Source of the DNA: JANLSE01 sp038214135
GTDB taxonomy: Bacteria; Chloroflexota; Chloroflexia; Chloroflexales; Roseiflexaceae
Reading direction: 5' to 3'
DNA length: 52,588 nt
NCBI GenBank assembly: GCA_038214135.1
Contig: JBBQSD010000030.1
Location: 1-52,588 of the forward strand
Both the position numbers and the translations under genes were made by a program. A model generated the notes under the pieces. The model was not told the DNA's origin and made no database searches. It was given only the letters and a program-made list of their open reading frames with translations. Of the stretch, positions 46,701-52,588 are shown in pieces; position 1 is the stretch's first letter; the number at the start of each line of letters is the position of its first letter.

Positions 46701-47019
46701 TAGCGCCTATGATGCTGCCATTCAACGCAAACCCGATGATGTTGGCAGTATTGCGTTGGTTGGGCTGATCTCGGCTCGTGCTGGCGATCTGCCACGCGCA
46801 GCGCAGGCCTTTACCGATGTTGTGCGCCTGCAACCCAATAACCTTGAGGCACGCCAGAACTATACACTGGTGCTCAGCGATATGTTGCAATACCGTCAGG
46901 CCGCTGGCGAAGCCGAGGTACTCTTGCGCCTGGCGCAGCAACAGGGTGCGACACAGCAGGAGCAGAGTGCCCTGGAAAGCCTGCTTGGGTTTATGCGCCA
47001 GAAGGTAAGTGGGCAGTAG
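43744..47019 (+). CDS. O-antigen ligase/polymerase-like membrane protein with C-terminal TPRs
   Basis: A 1,091-aa polytopic protein. The first 640 residues hold about 12-14 membrane segments with a Wzy_C/WaaL-type core: SRGPWIGGLAGLFVFFTVLL and the large outside loop ending in RSHEAYLDELINKGVLGLAS. A charged, Gly/Ser/Asn-rich linker follows (about 640-695), then one more membrane segment (AWLVYGLIAIGALAAVWSF). The last 300 residues, on the outside, are TPR-like helices (LARSQQIDPLYRDTPVRAAE, AAQAFTDVVRLQPNNLEARQ). Such proteins ligate or polymerise surface polysaccharide, or glycosylate proteins. No glycosyltransferase genes are nearby. There is no strong ribosome site before ATG 43744. Confidence 0.87.
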   Translation: MQRQSTISMWCERIVEGGWLLAVVLIPSYFNLLSSRHFEPDKATTLRAIVLVMLAAAVIRWLDSLGSGPSRTVAAAAGPSLWKRIIAFPMALPVILYTLVFLLATAVSIVPGASFWGSYQRLQGTYTNLSYVTLGLLIVFTMQRREQLDRLIVMLVLGSLAAVGYGLVQHFQIDPLPWKGDVIARVASTMGNSIFVAAYLILVLPFALAKAISAFSEAQRTPASDAPMRDLSWAGTYLLLLIGGLLIIWASIQFGAVVRTSDLRYWWVYPGALLSAGGLFLVPTLRPHANERVGGAIWPGIITLAYVILLAISFVIGQGSGQSVGANPGRPGLEWPFWLIGGLALVLIGYILLFTLAKKNGPPTKLLLQLQGVGMLVIAFTLLAVIFFTQSRGPWIGGLAGLFVFFTVLLALAWRRTRAAGSPQASLWRNLLIGEVVLAIALGGFLVAFNLSNAPFFEQLRTVPYIGRMGKLLEVDDGTGKVRRLIWIGDEQAGGSVALIKSDPIRAIVGWGPESMFVAYNRFYPPSLANIESRGASPDRSHEAYLDELINKGVLGLASYLFVLISVIVLARRLILRSEDWSSQVLLTGCIAVVTAHMVEGFTGIPIVATLMLLWITIAITVMVGKLKGEYSLNARPLVDPTLAAEPTPEPEPRAAGRQNSQRRPSNRARGSGNSTGNNGSGGRGLASTRPARSSNAAAWLVYGLIAIGALAAVWSFNIDNVYADMRFQQGQTYTEDPQADLDRYIIGTSFYLDSVRMEPNQDFYYLNLGRSLMSIVDIRRQTSGVALGQPDPEVRVEDLLRLQEPTDVQSFVLQQSPMMLMSYAEAVLNRAHTINPLNKDHFANLARMYNFWYSRLQRDPAILAKAVDWYKRGVEVAPQDVTILNEYASATALQGNDARSRGDEATANERLAEAARLLARSQQIDPLYRDTPVRAAEILRLQGRYAEAVDNYIVLLAQNPRALDNQIATIIDSLRSKPELLLKLRSAYDAAIQRKPDDVGSIALVGLISARAGDLPRAAQAFTDVVRLQPNNLEARQNYTLVLSDMLQYRQAAGEAEVLLRLAQQQGATQQEQSALESLLGFMRQKVSGQ

Positions 47020-47039
47020 GGTAGCCCGACACGTCAATC

Positions 47040-47055
47040 TGGTATACTAATGCGA
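47040..47055 (+). promoter_or_regulatory. Extended -10 promoter for a probable leaderless transcript
   Basis: TGGTATACT: TG at 47040-47041, then TATACT at 47043-47048. The A of the next ATG (47055) is 7 bases after the box, at the expected transcription start. No ribosome site lies between. Confidence 0.5.
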
Positions 47056-48107
47056 TGAATACAACCGAACACGTCCCGATTGAATTGCTCGAAACGATGC
47101 TGCGCATCCCATCACTCAGTATGCACGAGGCTGAGCTTGCCCAATATTTGGTGGGGTACATGCGCAATCTCGGGTTCGAGAGTTTTGTGGACGAAGCTGG
47201 GAATGCTGTTGGTATTGCCGGTGAAGGGCCAGAGATTGTTCTGCTCGGCCATATCGACACAGTTCCTGGCGTTGTTCCAGTGCGCGTTGAACATGGCAAT
47301 CTATATGGGCGGGGCGCCGTTGATGCCAAAGGCCCATTCGCCACATTCATCAGCGCTGCGGCACGCCTACTGGCCGCTGGTCAATTACGCCACCGAGTCG
47401 TGCTGGTTGGGGCAGTCGAGGAGGAAGCGGCCTCATCGAAGGGTGCCCACTATGCTGTAACGCGCTACCGACCTCGTGTGTGCATTATTGGCGAGCCAAG
47501 CGGCTGGGATCGCCTGACACTTGGCTACAAAGGCCGATTGTTGGTTGATGGGCGGTGGGAACAGGCTATGGCCCATAGCGCAGGGCGCGAGCAGGCGGTC
47601 GCGGAACGGGCGGTTGCCTTCTGGAATGCAGTTGCCAGCCATTGTGCCACGTATAATGAACACAAACAACGCCTGTTTGATCAACTGCTGCCATCGTTGC
47701 GAGCTATCGCATCAAGCAGTGATGGGCTGACCGATTGGGCCACGCTGACGATTGGGGTTCGGCTGCCGCCCGAGATTGTGCCACAGGAACTCGCCAATCT
47801 GATTGAAGGGTTGGCGGCAGAGGGATCATTGCGTTTCCACGATCTCTGCCCGGCCTATCAGGGCGATAAGAATAATGCACTGGTGCGTGCGTGCTTGAAG
47901 GGCATCCGCGCAGCGGGCGGGCAGCCAGGATTCCTGCTCAAAACAGGAACATCGGACATGAACGTCGTTGGGCCGATCTGGCAATGCCCAATCTTGGCAT
48001 ATGGCCCTGGCGATTCAACCCTCGATCACACACCCAATGAGCATATCGAGATCGCTGAATATCTACGAGCAATTGATGTGCTAACAATTGCGCTACAATC
48101 GCTCTAA
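47055..48107 (+). CDS. M20 metallopeptidase, LysK-like [LysW]-lysine hydrolase
   Basis: A zinc-dependent M20 hydrolase of 350 aa. The metal and catalytic residues lie in GHIDTVPG (His-x-Asp), GRGAVDAKGPFA and VEEEAASSKGA (catalytic Glu pair). GEPSGWDRLTLGYKGRLLVD and the C-terminal KTGTSDMNVVG, DHTPNEHIEI closely resemble LysK/ArgE-like enzymes that release lysine or ornithine from the carrier protein LysW. No lysW, lysX, lysZ or lysY was seen in the window, so the gene may be a dispersed member of that pathway or may act on another acylated amino acid. Start ATG 47055, see the promoter entry. Confidence 0.82.
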   Translation: MNTTEHVPIELLETMLRIPSLSMHEAELAQYLVGYMRNLGFESFVDEAGNAVGIAGEGPEIVLLGHIDTVPGVVPVRVEHGNLYGRGAVDAKGPFATFISAAARLLAAGQLRHRVVLVGAVEEEAASSKGAHYAVTRYRPRVCIIGEPSGWDRLTLGYKGRLLVDGRWEQAMAHSAGREQAVAERAVAFWNAVASHCATYNEHKQRLFDQLLPSLRAIASSSDGLTDWATLTIGVRLPPEIVPQELANLIEGLAAEGSLRFHDLCPAYQGDKNNALVRACLKGIRAAGGQPGFLLKTGTSDMNVVGPIWQCPILAYGPGDSTLDHTPNEHIEIAEYLRAIDVLTIALQSL

Positions 48108-48170
48108 GTAGAGTGCTATATAATCAGTGTATCGTGAGAGCATCATAGCGCATATGCAGAGAGGAACACC

Positions 48171-49421
48171 GTGTCCGAACCGGCCACTCCTCCCGAGACA
48201 GAACCAACCGCTCAATCAACTGCTGAGGCAACAGCAAACCCAATTCCACCAGTCAACACGCAACCTCTATTAACCCGTAGCGATTACCTTCGGCTGATCG
48301 CCCGTTGGTTATTGGTGGCCCTGGCGATCTATGCCATTGTCTCACTGCTGATTGGTGCTCAGTCGGCACTCACACCATTCATTCTTGGGTTAGTGCTGGC
48401 CTATCTGCTGCTGCCAATCGTCAATCGGCTCAACAAGCGCATGCCACGCTGGCTGGCAATCCTGTTCGTCTATATCGGTCTTGGCGTGCTGATCGGTATC
48501 TCGGTGGCCTATATTATCCCGCCCGCTGCCGAACAGATCGGCCAATTGGTCGAGAGTATTCCGACAGTGATAGAGCTGGAGAAGATTGGCGCGGATCTTC
48601 TGCAAGTGTATCGTGCAAATGTCCCTGAAGATCTGCGCCAACCAATCGATACCGCAGCAGCAAGCGCATTACGGACGATCCAGACGAATCTCAGCGATTA
48701 TGCGCAGAGCGTTGGTGGGTTCATCGTTGGCCGATTCATCGCAGTGATCAATACTGTCGTCTATATCTTAGGGCTGCTGATCGTCCCGATCTGGTTATTC
48801 TTCGTGCTCAATGATCAAGCAAAGGGTGCTATTGCAATCAACCGCATGATCCACCCACAAGTCCGCGCCGATTTCTGGCAGATCTGGAATATAATCAATG
48901 CCGTCTTGAGCAATTATATCCGTGGGCAGCTCATTCTTGGCCTGGCAGTTGGCACAGCAGTTGGGCTGGGATTACTAGGTTTAGGGGTGTTAGGATTCAA
49001 AATACCCTATATTCTGTTACTTGCAATTCTGGCTGGTATCACCGAACTCATTCCGATCATTGGGCCAATCGTCGGCGCAATTCCTGGCGTACTGATTGCC
49101 TTCTCTGTCTCACCGACTGCGGGAGTGGCAGCACTGATCCTGTATATTCTTATTCAGCAACTCGAAAACAACATCCTTGTGCCGCGAATCGTTGGTCAGA
49201 GCATCGGCATTCACCCTGCCGTCCTGAGCGTGTTATTGTTAGCAATGGGCCAGGTATTTGGTATTCTCGGAATCATTCTTGCCGCACCGCTCGCAGCAAT
49301 CACCCGCGATCTATTCGTGTATATCTATGAGCGGCTGAAGGGTGCCACACCACCCGAGGCCCACGAGGCGGTGCTTGGACACATCGTGGGCGAGCATCAA
49401 CATACCACGCCCGCAGGCTGA
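48171..49421 (+). CDS. AI-2E (PerM)-family permease
   Basis: A polytopic membrane protein of 416 aa with about eight membrane segments and the family's large central loop (about 125-200). Family hallmarks: LTPFILGLVLAYLLLPIVNR, IPIIGPIVGAIPGVLIA, QQLENNILVPRIVGQSIGIH and LGIILAAPLAAITRDLFVYI. Proteins of this family include Na+/H+ antiporters and exporters; the link to AI-2 is not general. The first 40 residues are a Pro/Thr/Glu-rich cytoplasmic leader. GTG start with GAGG 7 bases upstream. The last codons and the stop are contributed by a family C palindrome. Confidence 0.9.
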   Translation: MSEPATPPETEPTAQSTAEATANPIPPVNTQPLLTRSDYLRLIARWLLVALAIYAIVSLLIGAQSALTPFILGLVLAYLLLPIVNRLNKRMPRWLAILFVYIGLGVLIGISVAYIIPPAAEQIGQLVESIPTVIELEKIGADLLQVYRANVPEDLRQPIDTAAASALRTIQTNLSDYAQSVGGFIVGRFIAVINTVVYILGLLIVPIWLFFVLNDQAKGAIAINRMIHPQVRADFWQIWNIINAVLSNYIRGQLILGLAVGTAVGLGLLGLGVLGFKIPYILLLAILAGITELIPIIGPIVGAIPGVLIAFSVSPTAGVAALILYILIQQLENNILVPRIVGQSIGIHPAVLSVLLLAMGQVFGILGIILAAPLAAITRDLFVYIYERLKGATPPEAHEAVLGHIVGEHQHTTPAG

Positions 49422-49430
49422 AGCCTGCGG
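49411..49430. repeat. Family C palindrome carrying a stop codon
   Basis: CCGCAGGCTGAAGCCTGCGG is a perfect palindrome with 9-bp arms. Its TGA (49419-49421) ends the AI-2E-family gene. The same 20 bases occur at 21550-21569 inside the GlpA-like fusion gene. Confidence 0.9.
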
Positions 49431-49471
49431 CTAGGCGAATGACTTGGTTGCACGTATCGAGTGCGGCAGCT

Positions 49472-49510
49472 ATGCTGCCGCAGCGCAAGCATGGCTTGCG
49501 CAATCCACAT
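49472..49510. repeat. 39-base hairpin repeat, copy 2
   Basis: It matches the copy at 13263-13301 in 38 of 39 positions. On its left, GCGGCAGC (49463-49470) adds a further inverted pair with TGCTGCCGC. It lies between the convergent permease and prephenate dehydrogenase genes and may act as a terminator. Confidence 0.85.
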
Positions 49511-49574
49511 CGGGTGGTGCCATCTCCCGAATATCTCCACAACGTTCATCAGCCTGCGGATTCAGGGATTCAAG

Positions 49575-50564
49575 TTACCGCCGCCGATCACGATCAGAGG
49601 GTGGGCGATTGCGCCGCCCAAACAGGCTCGGGCGTTCGATCTGCGTACTACTCAGATTCTCAAAATCGCTCTCGCCTGGGCGCATGTGTGGTTTGCTCTC
49701 TAGCCATTCCTCGCGAACTTCCTGCGCATGGCGGAACATCTCCAGTATTTCTGCTTCGCGGCCCTGCTCGAGCCACTCACGGACATCAAGCAAATAGCTG
49801 ACGGTGTCATTGATCCAACGCGTCAGGGCAGGAGCATTCGTTAGGCAGATATCACGATGCATCTCTGGATCGCCCGATGCCAGGCGCGAAATATCGCGGA
49901 AACCCGTTGCTGCCAGTGGCGACATCTCGCGCCAACCTGGGCTGCGGCTGGTTACTTCAACCAAGCTTGCCGATAGCAGAAATGGCAGATGCGATACAGC
50001 AGCGACATAGGCATCGTGTTCAACGGAATCGACGTAATAGACTTTCGCACCAATCTGTTGAACCAGTGCCTCGACGATTGCAATCGACTGTTCACTCGCA
50101 TTTGTAGATGGGCACAGGCAATACAGCGCATTGCGAAACAGATTTGGGTCGGCAGCGGCAGGGCCAGATTGCTCACGACCGGCCATTGGGTGGCCACCAA
50201 TAAAATCGATTGTTGTTGGCAGCAGATCGCGCGCCCAATCCATCACAAATGATTTCGTACTAGCAACATCGGTGACAACAGCACCAGGCGATGCGAGTGT
50301 CGCCAGTGAACGGAAGATCTCCTGGATCGCCTGAACCGGCACAGCAACAATGATCAGGTTCGCATCACGAACCGCTTCTGCCAAACTATTGGACTCCTGG
50401 TCGATCGCCAGCCGGCCACGCGCCTCCCCAGTTCGGCGGCGATCTGGATCGAAACCCACCACAGTGATCTTACCAAGCGGCGACTCACGCTCATTTGCGG
50501 TTCGCAGGGCCATGCCCAACGATGTACCAATCAGGCCCATTCCAACAATTGCAATCCGTATCAT
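49575..50564 (-). CDS. tyrA: Prephenate dehydrogenase
   Basis: Converts prephenate to 4-hydroxyphenylpyruvate with NAD+, the committed step to tyrosine. Of the 329 aa, the N-terminal Rossmann fold has VGMGLIGTSLG (7-17) and VAVPVQAIQEI. The dehydrogenase core follows: DVASTKS, FIGGHPMAGREQSGP, and the catalytic-region SHLPFLLSASLV, with GFRDISRLASGDPEMHRDIC towards the end. No ACT domain follows; the last 40 residues are a charged tail rich in Arg and Pro. AAGGAGG is present upstream of ATG 50564. The arogenate-specific form cannot be excluded by eye. Confidence 0.93.
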   Translation of the reverse strand: MIRIAIVGMGLIGTSLGMALRTANERESPLGKITVVGFDPDRRRTGEARGRLAIDQESNSLAEAVRDANLIIVAVPVQAIQEIFRSLATLASPGAVVTDVASTKSFVMDWARDLLPTTIDFIGGHPMAGREQSGPAAADPNLFRNALYCLCPSTNASEQSIAIVEALVQQIGAKVYYVDSVEHDAYVAAVSHLPFLLSASLVEVTSRSPGWREMSPLAATGFRDISRLASGDPEMHRDICLTNAPALTRWINDTVSYLLDVREWLEQGREAEILEMFRHAQEVREEWLESKPHMRPGESDFENLSSTQIERPSLFGRRNRPPSDRDRRR

Positions 50565-50611
50565 GAGATCGCCCTCCTTGACGGTGAAATAGCTATCGGC
50601 TATCGGCTATA

Positions 50612-51238
50612 TTAGGCATCCGCCTCAACATAGGAAAGAATCAGCAGTTCCGCGACAACCGTGATCAGCACAACCAACAGGGCACCAAGGGGCGTCAGAA
50701 CCCGCAGCCCGGCCAAAAAGACCCATGCGGCGGCTGTGGCTCCAACTTCATGCGATTGTCTTCTGGCACGGCGCAGATCATACTGGCGAGCGCGCTGGCG
50801 ATAGACTCTGCGGCTAATGGCGAAGATGATCGGTAACGCAAACGCTGATACGAACCAGAACAATGCCGCCGCGAATATCGTAAAAACCGGGACATCCGGT
50901 GGCGAGAGTAGCCAACCATTTGGTGGCGGTACGAACGCAAGTGTATACAGAAGCAATAATGCCCCAGCGGTTCCCTCAAATGCCAGGCCAGAAATGCGTA
51001 GACGCATCTGCATGGGCACAAATGTCAGTAACCCAGCGAGCAGAATCAGTCCACAGAACAACACACGGGCCGGTGCAAACAGGGCCAGTGTTTGATCGAC
51101 AGCGCCAAAGAACAGCATGGCCAGCACACCAGCCCAGCTTAATCCGGCCAACACAGCCAGGAACAGTGTCCATCGGCCAGATTGTTGTGGATCGGCGATC
51201 TCCACCGGAGCCTGCTGAATATCCTCAGCTTCTGTCAT
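50612..51238 (-). CDS. Unknown polytopic membrane protein
   Basis: I do not recognise the family. It has 208 aa with about five membrane segments (about 24-48, 55-75, 86-104, 117-143 and 178-204), an acidic cytoplasmic N-terminus and a strongly basic loop (RRVYRQRARQYDLRRARRQS) before the last span. The orientation predicted from the basic loop puts the C-terminus outside. It is encoded 15 bases after the PDZ-protein gene on the same strand, so the two are probably one operon and might work together in the membrane. Confidence 0.7.
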   Translation of the reverse strand: MTEAEDIQQAPVEIADPQQSGRWTLFLAVLAGLSWAGVLAMLFFGAVDQTLALFAPARVLFCGLILLAGLLTFVPMQMRLRISGLAFEGTAGALLLLYTLAFVPPPNGWLLSPPDVPVFTIFAAALFWFVSAFALPIIFAISRRVYRQRARQYDLRRARRQSHEVGATAAAWVFLAGLRVLTPLGALLVVLITVVAELLILSYVEADA

Positions 51239-51253
51239 CGATGCGCCTCCACA

Positions 51254-51718
51254 TCACAGATCTGCCGGTTCTTCAGCACGAGCCGTGAAGTAAATACCCA
51301 TATATGCCCGCCGTGGATCATCAGGGAACGCCGCTAGATCAACCTGCACTTCCCGAGGGCCATCGCCTCGATCAATCGTCAGGCGGGTTCGTTTGCCTGG
51401 TTGCAGCCGTAGCAGCGCATCACGTAGATCACGAGCATCCTGAACATCAACCCCATCAACCTTCACAATCACATCACCACGCAGAACGCCGGCTCGATCA
51501 GCCGGGCCACCGCGATCAAGCCGTGTGATCAGTACACCAAGCGGTGGCAGATTCGAGCTAGCGGTTGCAGTTGCATCAAAGTGCATACGCGCCTCACGGG
51601 CCGCAATATCACTGCCAACAACCCAGCCACCTGCGCCACTCAGCAGGCTGCACCATCCACACACAAGGATACCCCCGAGTGCAAGCGCCGCTGGCAACCA
51701 TCTTCGATTAAGCCCCAT
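51254..51718 (-). CDS. Membrane-anchored single PDZ-domain protein
   Basis: 154 aa: an N-terminal signal/anchor (WLPAALALGGILVCGWCSLL, with a Cys that could be a degenerate lipobox), then a PDZ domain: LGVLITRLDRGGPADRAGVL, RGDVIVKVDGVDVQDARDLR, DALLRLQPGKRTRLTIDRGD. No protease domain is attached, so it would act as a binding module or adaptor for a separate protease. The start was set at ATG 51718 (GGAAGGA upstream on the minus strand); a GTG at 51733 is possible. It is in one operon with the unknown membrane protein. Confidence 0.83.
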   Translation of the reverse strand: MGLNRRWLPAALALGGILVCGWCSLLSGAGGWVVGSDIAAREARMHFDATATASSNLPPLGVLITRLDRGGPADRAGVLRGDVIVKVDGVDVQDARDLRDALLRLQPGKRTRLTIDRGDGPREVQVDLAAFPDDPRRAYMGIYFTARAEEPADL

Positions 51719-51807
51719 CGCGAATCCTTCCACCTACCATTAATCTGATTCTAATGGCGCACGCCAAGGGCGTCAAGGTGCTCCCCCTATTATATTGTTA
51801 ATCTCCA

Positions 51808-51846
51808 TCAGCCTGCGGATTCCAGGTAGCCACAGGTTTCAGCATG
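51808..51846. repeat. Family C related repeat
   Basis: CAGCCTGCGGATTCCAGGTA, then GCCACAGGTTTCAGC: the ends are imperfect inverses. The word CAGCCTGCGGATTC also occurs at 49551. It lies between two divergent genes. Confidence 0.55.
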
Positions 51847-51858
51847 GGGCGTGGGCTA

Positions 51859-51867
51859 TGCTATACT
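51859..51867 (+). promoter_or_regulatory. Extended -10 promoter of the acidic protein gene
   Basis: TGCTATACT: TG at 51859-51860 and TATACT at 51862-51867. The predicted transcript would have a leader of about 46 bases with an AAGGAG ribosome site 6 bases before the GTG at 51920. Confidence 0.45.
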
Positions 51868-51919
51868 TGGTAAGCATATCGGCGGCGGGCAAGGCTCGCC
51901 CTCGTCTAAGGAGTATACT

Positions 51920-52564
51920 GTGACTGAACGCATGACCGAGCTTGACCTCGTGGTTGGCTCCATGTTTACCACCCGCCCCAATGAAGATCGCGGCGCATTC
52001 GATGAAGAAAAGGAATGGCTCTCCGATATCCAGGATCTACTACGCGAAGAAGGCGTTGAGGTCGATCTGCTCTCCCGCCCTGGCGTTGAGATCTGGGAGG
52101 GTGGCATCGATCATTTCCGTGATCTGTATAATCTACGGCTGCTCGCAGCCTACCTGGAACAGGATCTCGATATTGCCCCGATTATGGCAACCCTCTCCAA
52201 CGAGGACATGGACGATGAGCCAGATGAGGTGCTTGCTGCGATCTGGGATGGTGAGAAACCCACCCGCTTCGCAAATCTGATCAACCATCAGGCTGAGGGT
52301 GGCTACTATCTGCCCGCCGATTTTGCTGAGCCGATCTGGGTTGAGTTCGATGATGAGGGCCTTGAGGACGAAGAACTGGAAGATGATGAGTCGGTTCTCA
52401 GTTTTGGCTCCTCAATCGGTTTACAGCGCGAGCTTGCCGATCTTGAGCCGATTCTTGTCAAGGCTGGCGTGCCACTCGATAGCGCGCCATTCCGCTGCCT
52501 CAAGGTGCTGCGTACCGCCGCAGATCAGAGTGTCAGCAACGATCTGCCAATTATTGTTTGGTAG
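51920..52564 (+). CDS. Acidic protein of unknown function
   Basis: I do not recognise the family. The product is a 214-aa soluble protein with no membrane segment and a marked acidic bias, strongest in the segment EFDDEGLEDEELEDDESVLS (about residues 148-167). The N-terminal half has helical, amphipathic stretches (EKEWLSDIQDLLREEGVEVD, HFRDLYNLRLLAAYLEQDLD), and the C-terminal half looks alpha/beta (LEPILVKAGVPLDSAPFRCL). The start is GTG 51920 because AAGGAG lies 6 bases before it; an ATG at 51932 is the alternative. It is complete within the window. No partner gene is seen downstream before the window ends. Confidence 0.65.
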   Translation: MTERMTELDLVVGSMFTTRPNEDRGAFDEEKEWLSDIQDLLREEGVEVDLLSRPGVEIWEGGIDHFRDLYNLRLLAAYLEQDLDIAPIMATLSNEDMDDEPDEVLAAIWDGEKPTRFANLINHQAEGGYYLPADFAEPIWVEFDDEGLEDEELEDDESVLSFGSSIGLQRELADLEPILVKAGVPLDSAPFRCLKVLRTAADQSVSNDLPIIVW

Positions 52565-52588
52565 GTCTGTTTCGCTGCGTAAGCAGCC

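Noticed and set aside
1..52588. tRNA, rRNA and known riboswitches
   Set aside because: I looked through the intergenic regions for GTTCRANNC T-loops, rRNA-like cores and familiar riboswitch cores and found none. A covariance-model scan would be decisive and was not possible.

Overview
The window looks like chromosomal DNA of a filamentous or gliding Chloroflexota (class Chloroflexia is my best guess). The grounds are a moderate GC content, a minus-strand DUF5667-like/Ser-Thr kinase/FtsW-RodA/PBP cluster, a winged-helix HTH_42 protein, multi-domain PAS/GAF signalling proteins, and above all many short dispersed palindromic repeats between and even inside genes. This rests on gene content and repeat style; no rRNA or tRNA gene was seen that could settle it.

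Layout. 1-9050: a GalT-like nucleotidyltransferase, a convergent HtrA protease, a large hybrid histidine kinase, an eIF2B-like protein, and a tight three-gene envelope module (single-span membrane protein, anchored glucosaminidase-like protein, LytM/M23-like protein) behind a strong promoter carrying a GAAC-N4-GTTC box. 9090-12900 (minus): GNAT acetyltransferase, RNase PH and acetyl-CoA synthetase. 13300-16100 (plus): class C beta-lactamase-like hydrolase and an ABC-2 exporter pair. 16170-25220 (minus): a CBS-pair protein, then an apparent catabolic operon read from 25224 down to 16914: glutamine-synthetase-family ligase, SDR dehydrogenase, a GlpA-like fusion flavoprotein, a FGGY (glycerol-kinase-like) kinase and an APC-family permease. 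25600-27930: a PAS/GAF/HD-GYP protein that probably degrades c-di-GMP. 28000-28770: a decay zone with a DNA methyltransferase remnant and a frameshifted TPR-like gene. 29035-30141: an AlkX/AlkZ-like HTH_42 protein. 30300-36720 (minus): cell-wall/division cluster (DUF5667-like membrane protein, Ser/Thr kinase, FtsW/RodA, class B PBP, TPR lipoprotein). 37150-40700: a VOC protein and a csoR-copA copper module with a readable promoter and operator. 41000-49420 (plus): CDP-alcohol phosphatidyltransferase, RecN, an O-antigen-ligase/TPR protein, a LysK-like M20 peptidase and an AI-2E family permease. 49575-51718 (minus): prephenate dehydrogenase, a membrane protein and a PDZ protein. 51920-52564: an acidic protein of unknown function.

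The most unusual signal is the repeat population. At least seven families of short inverted repeats recur. Several have arms built from tandem heptamers or octamers. Elements from four of these families lie in frame inside two enzymes, CopA (two insertions) and the GlpA-like fusion (two insertion zones), and supply protein segments that the enzyme families normally lack. A second signal is a pair of promoters, 30 kb apart, that both carry the same GAAC-N4-GTTC palindrome inside a 17-bp spacer.
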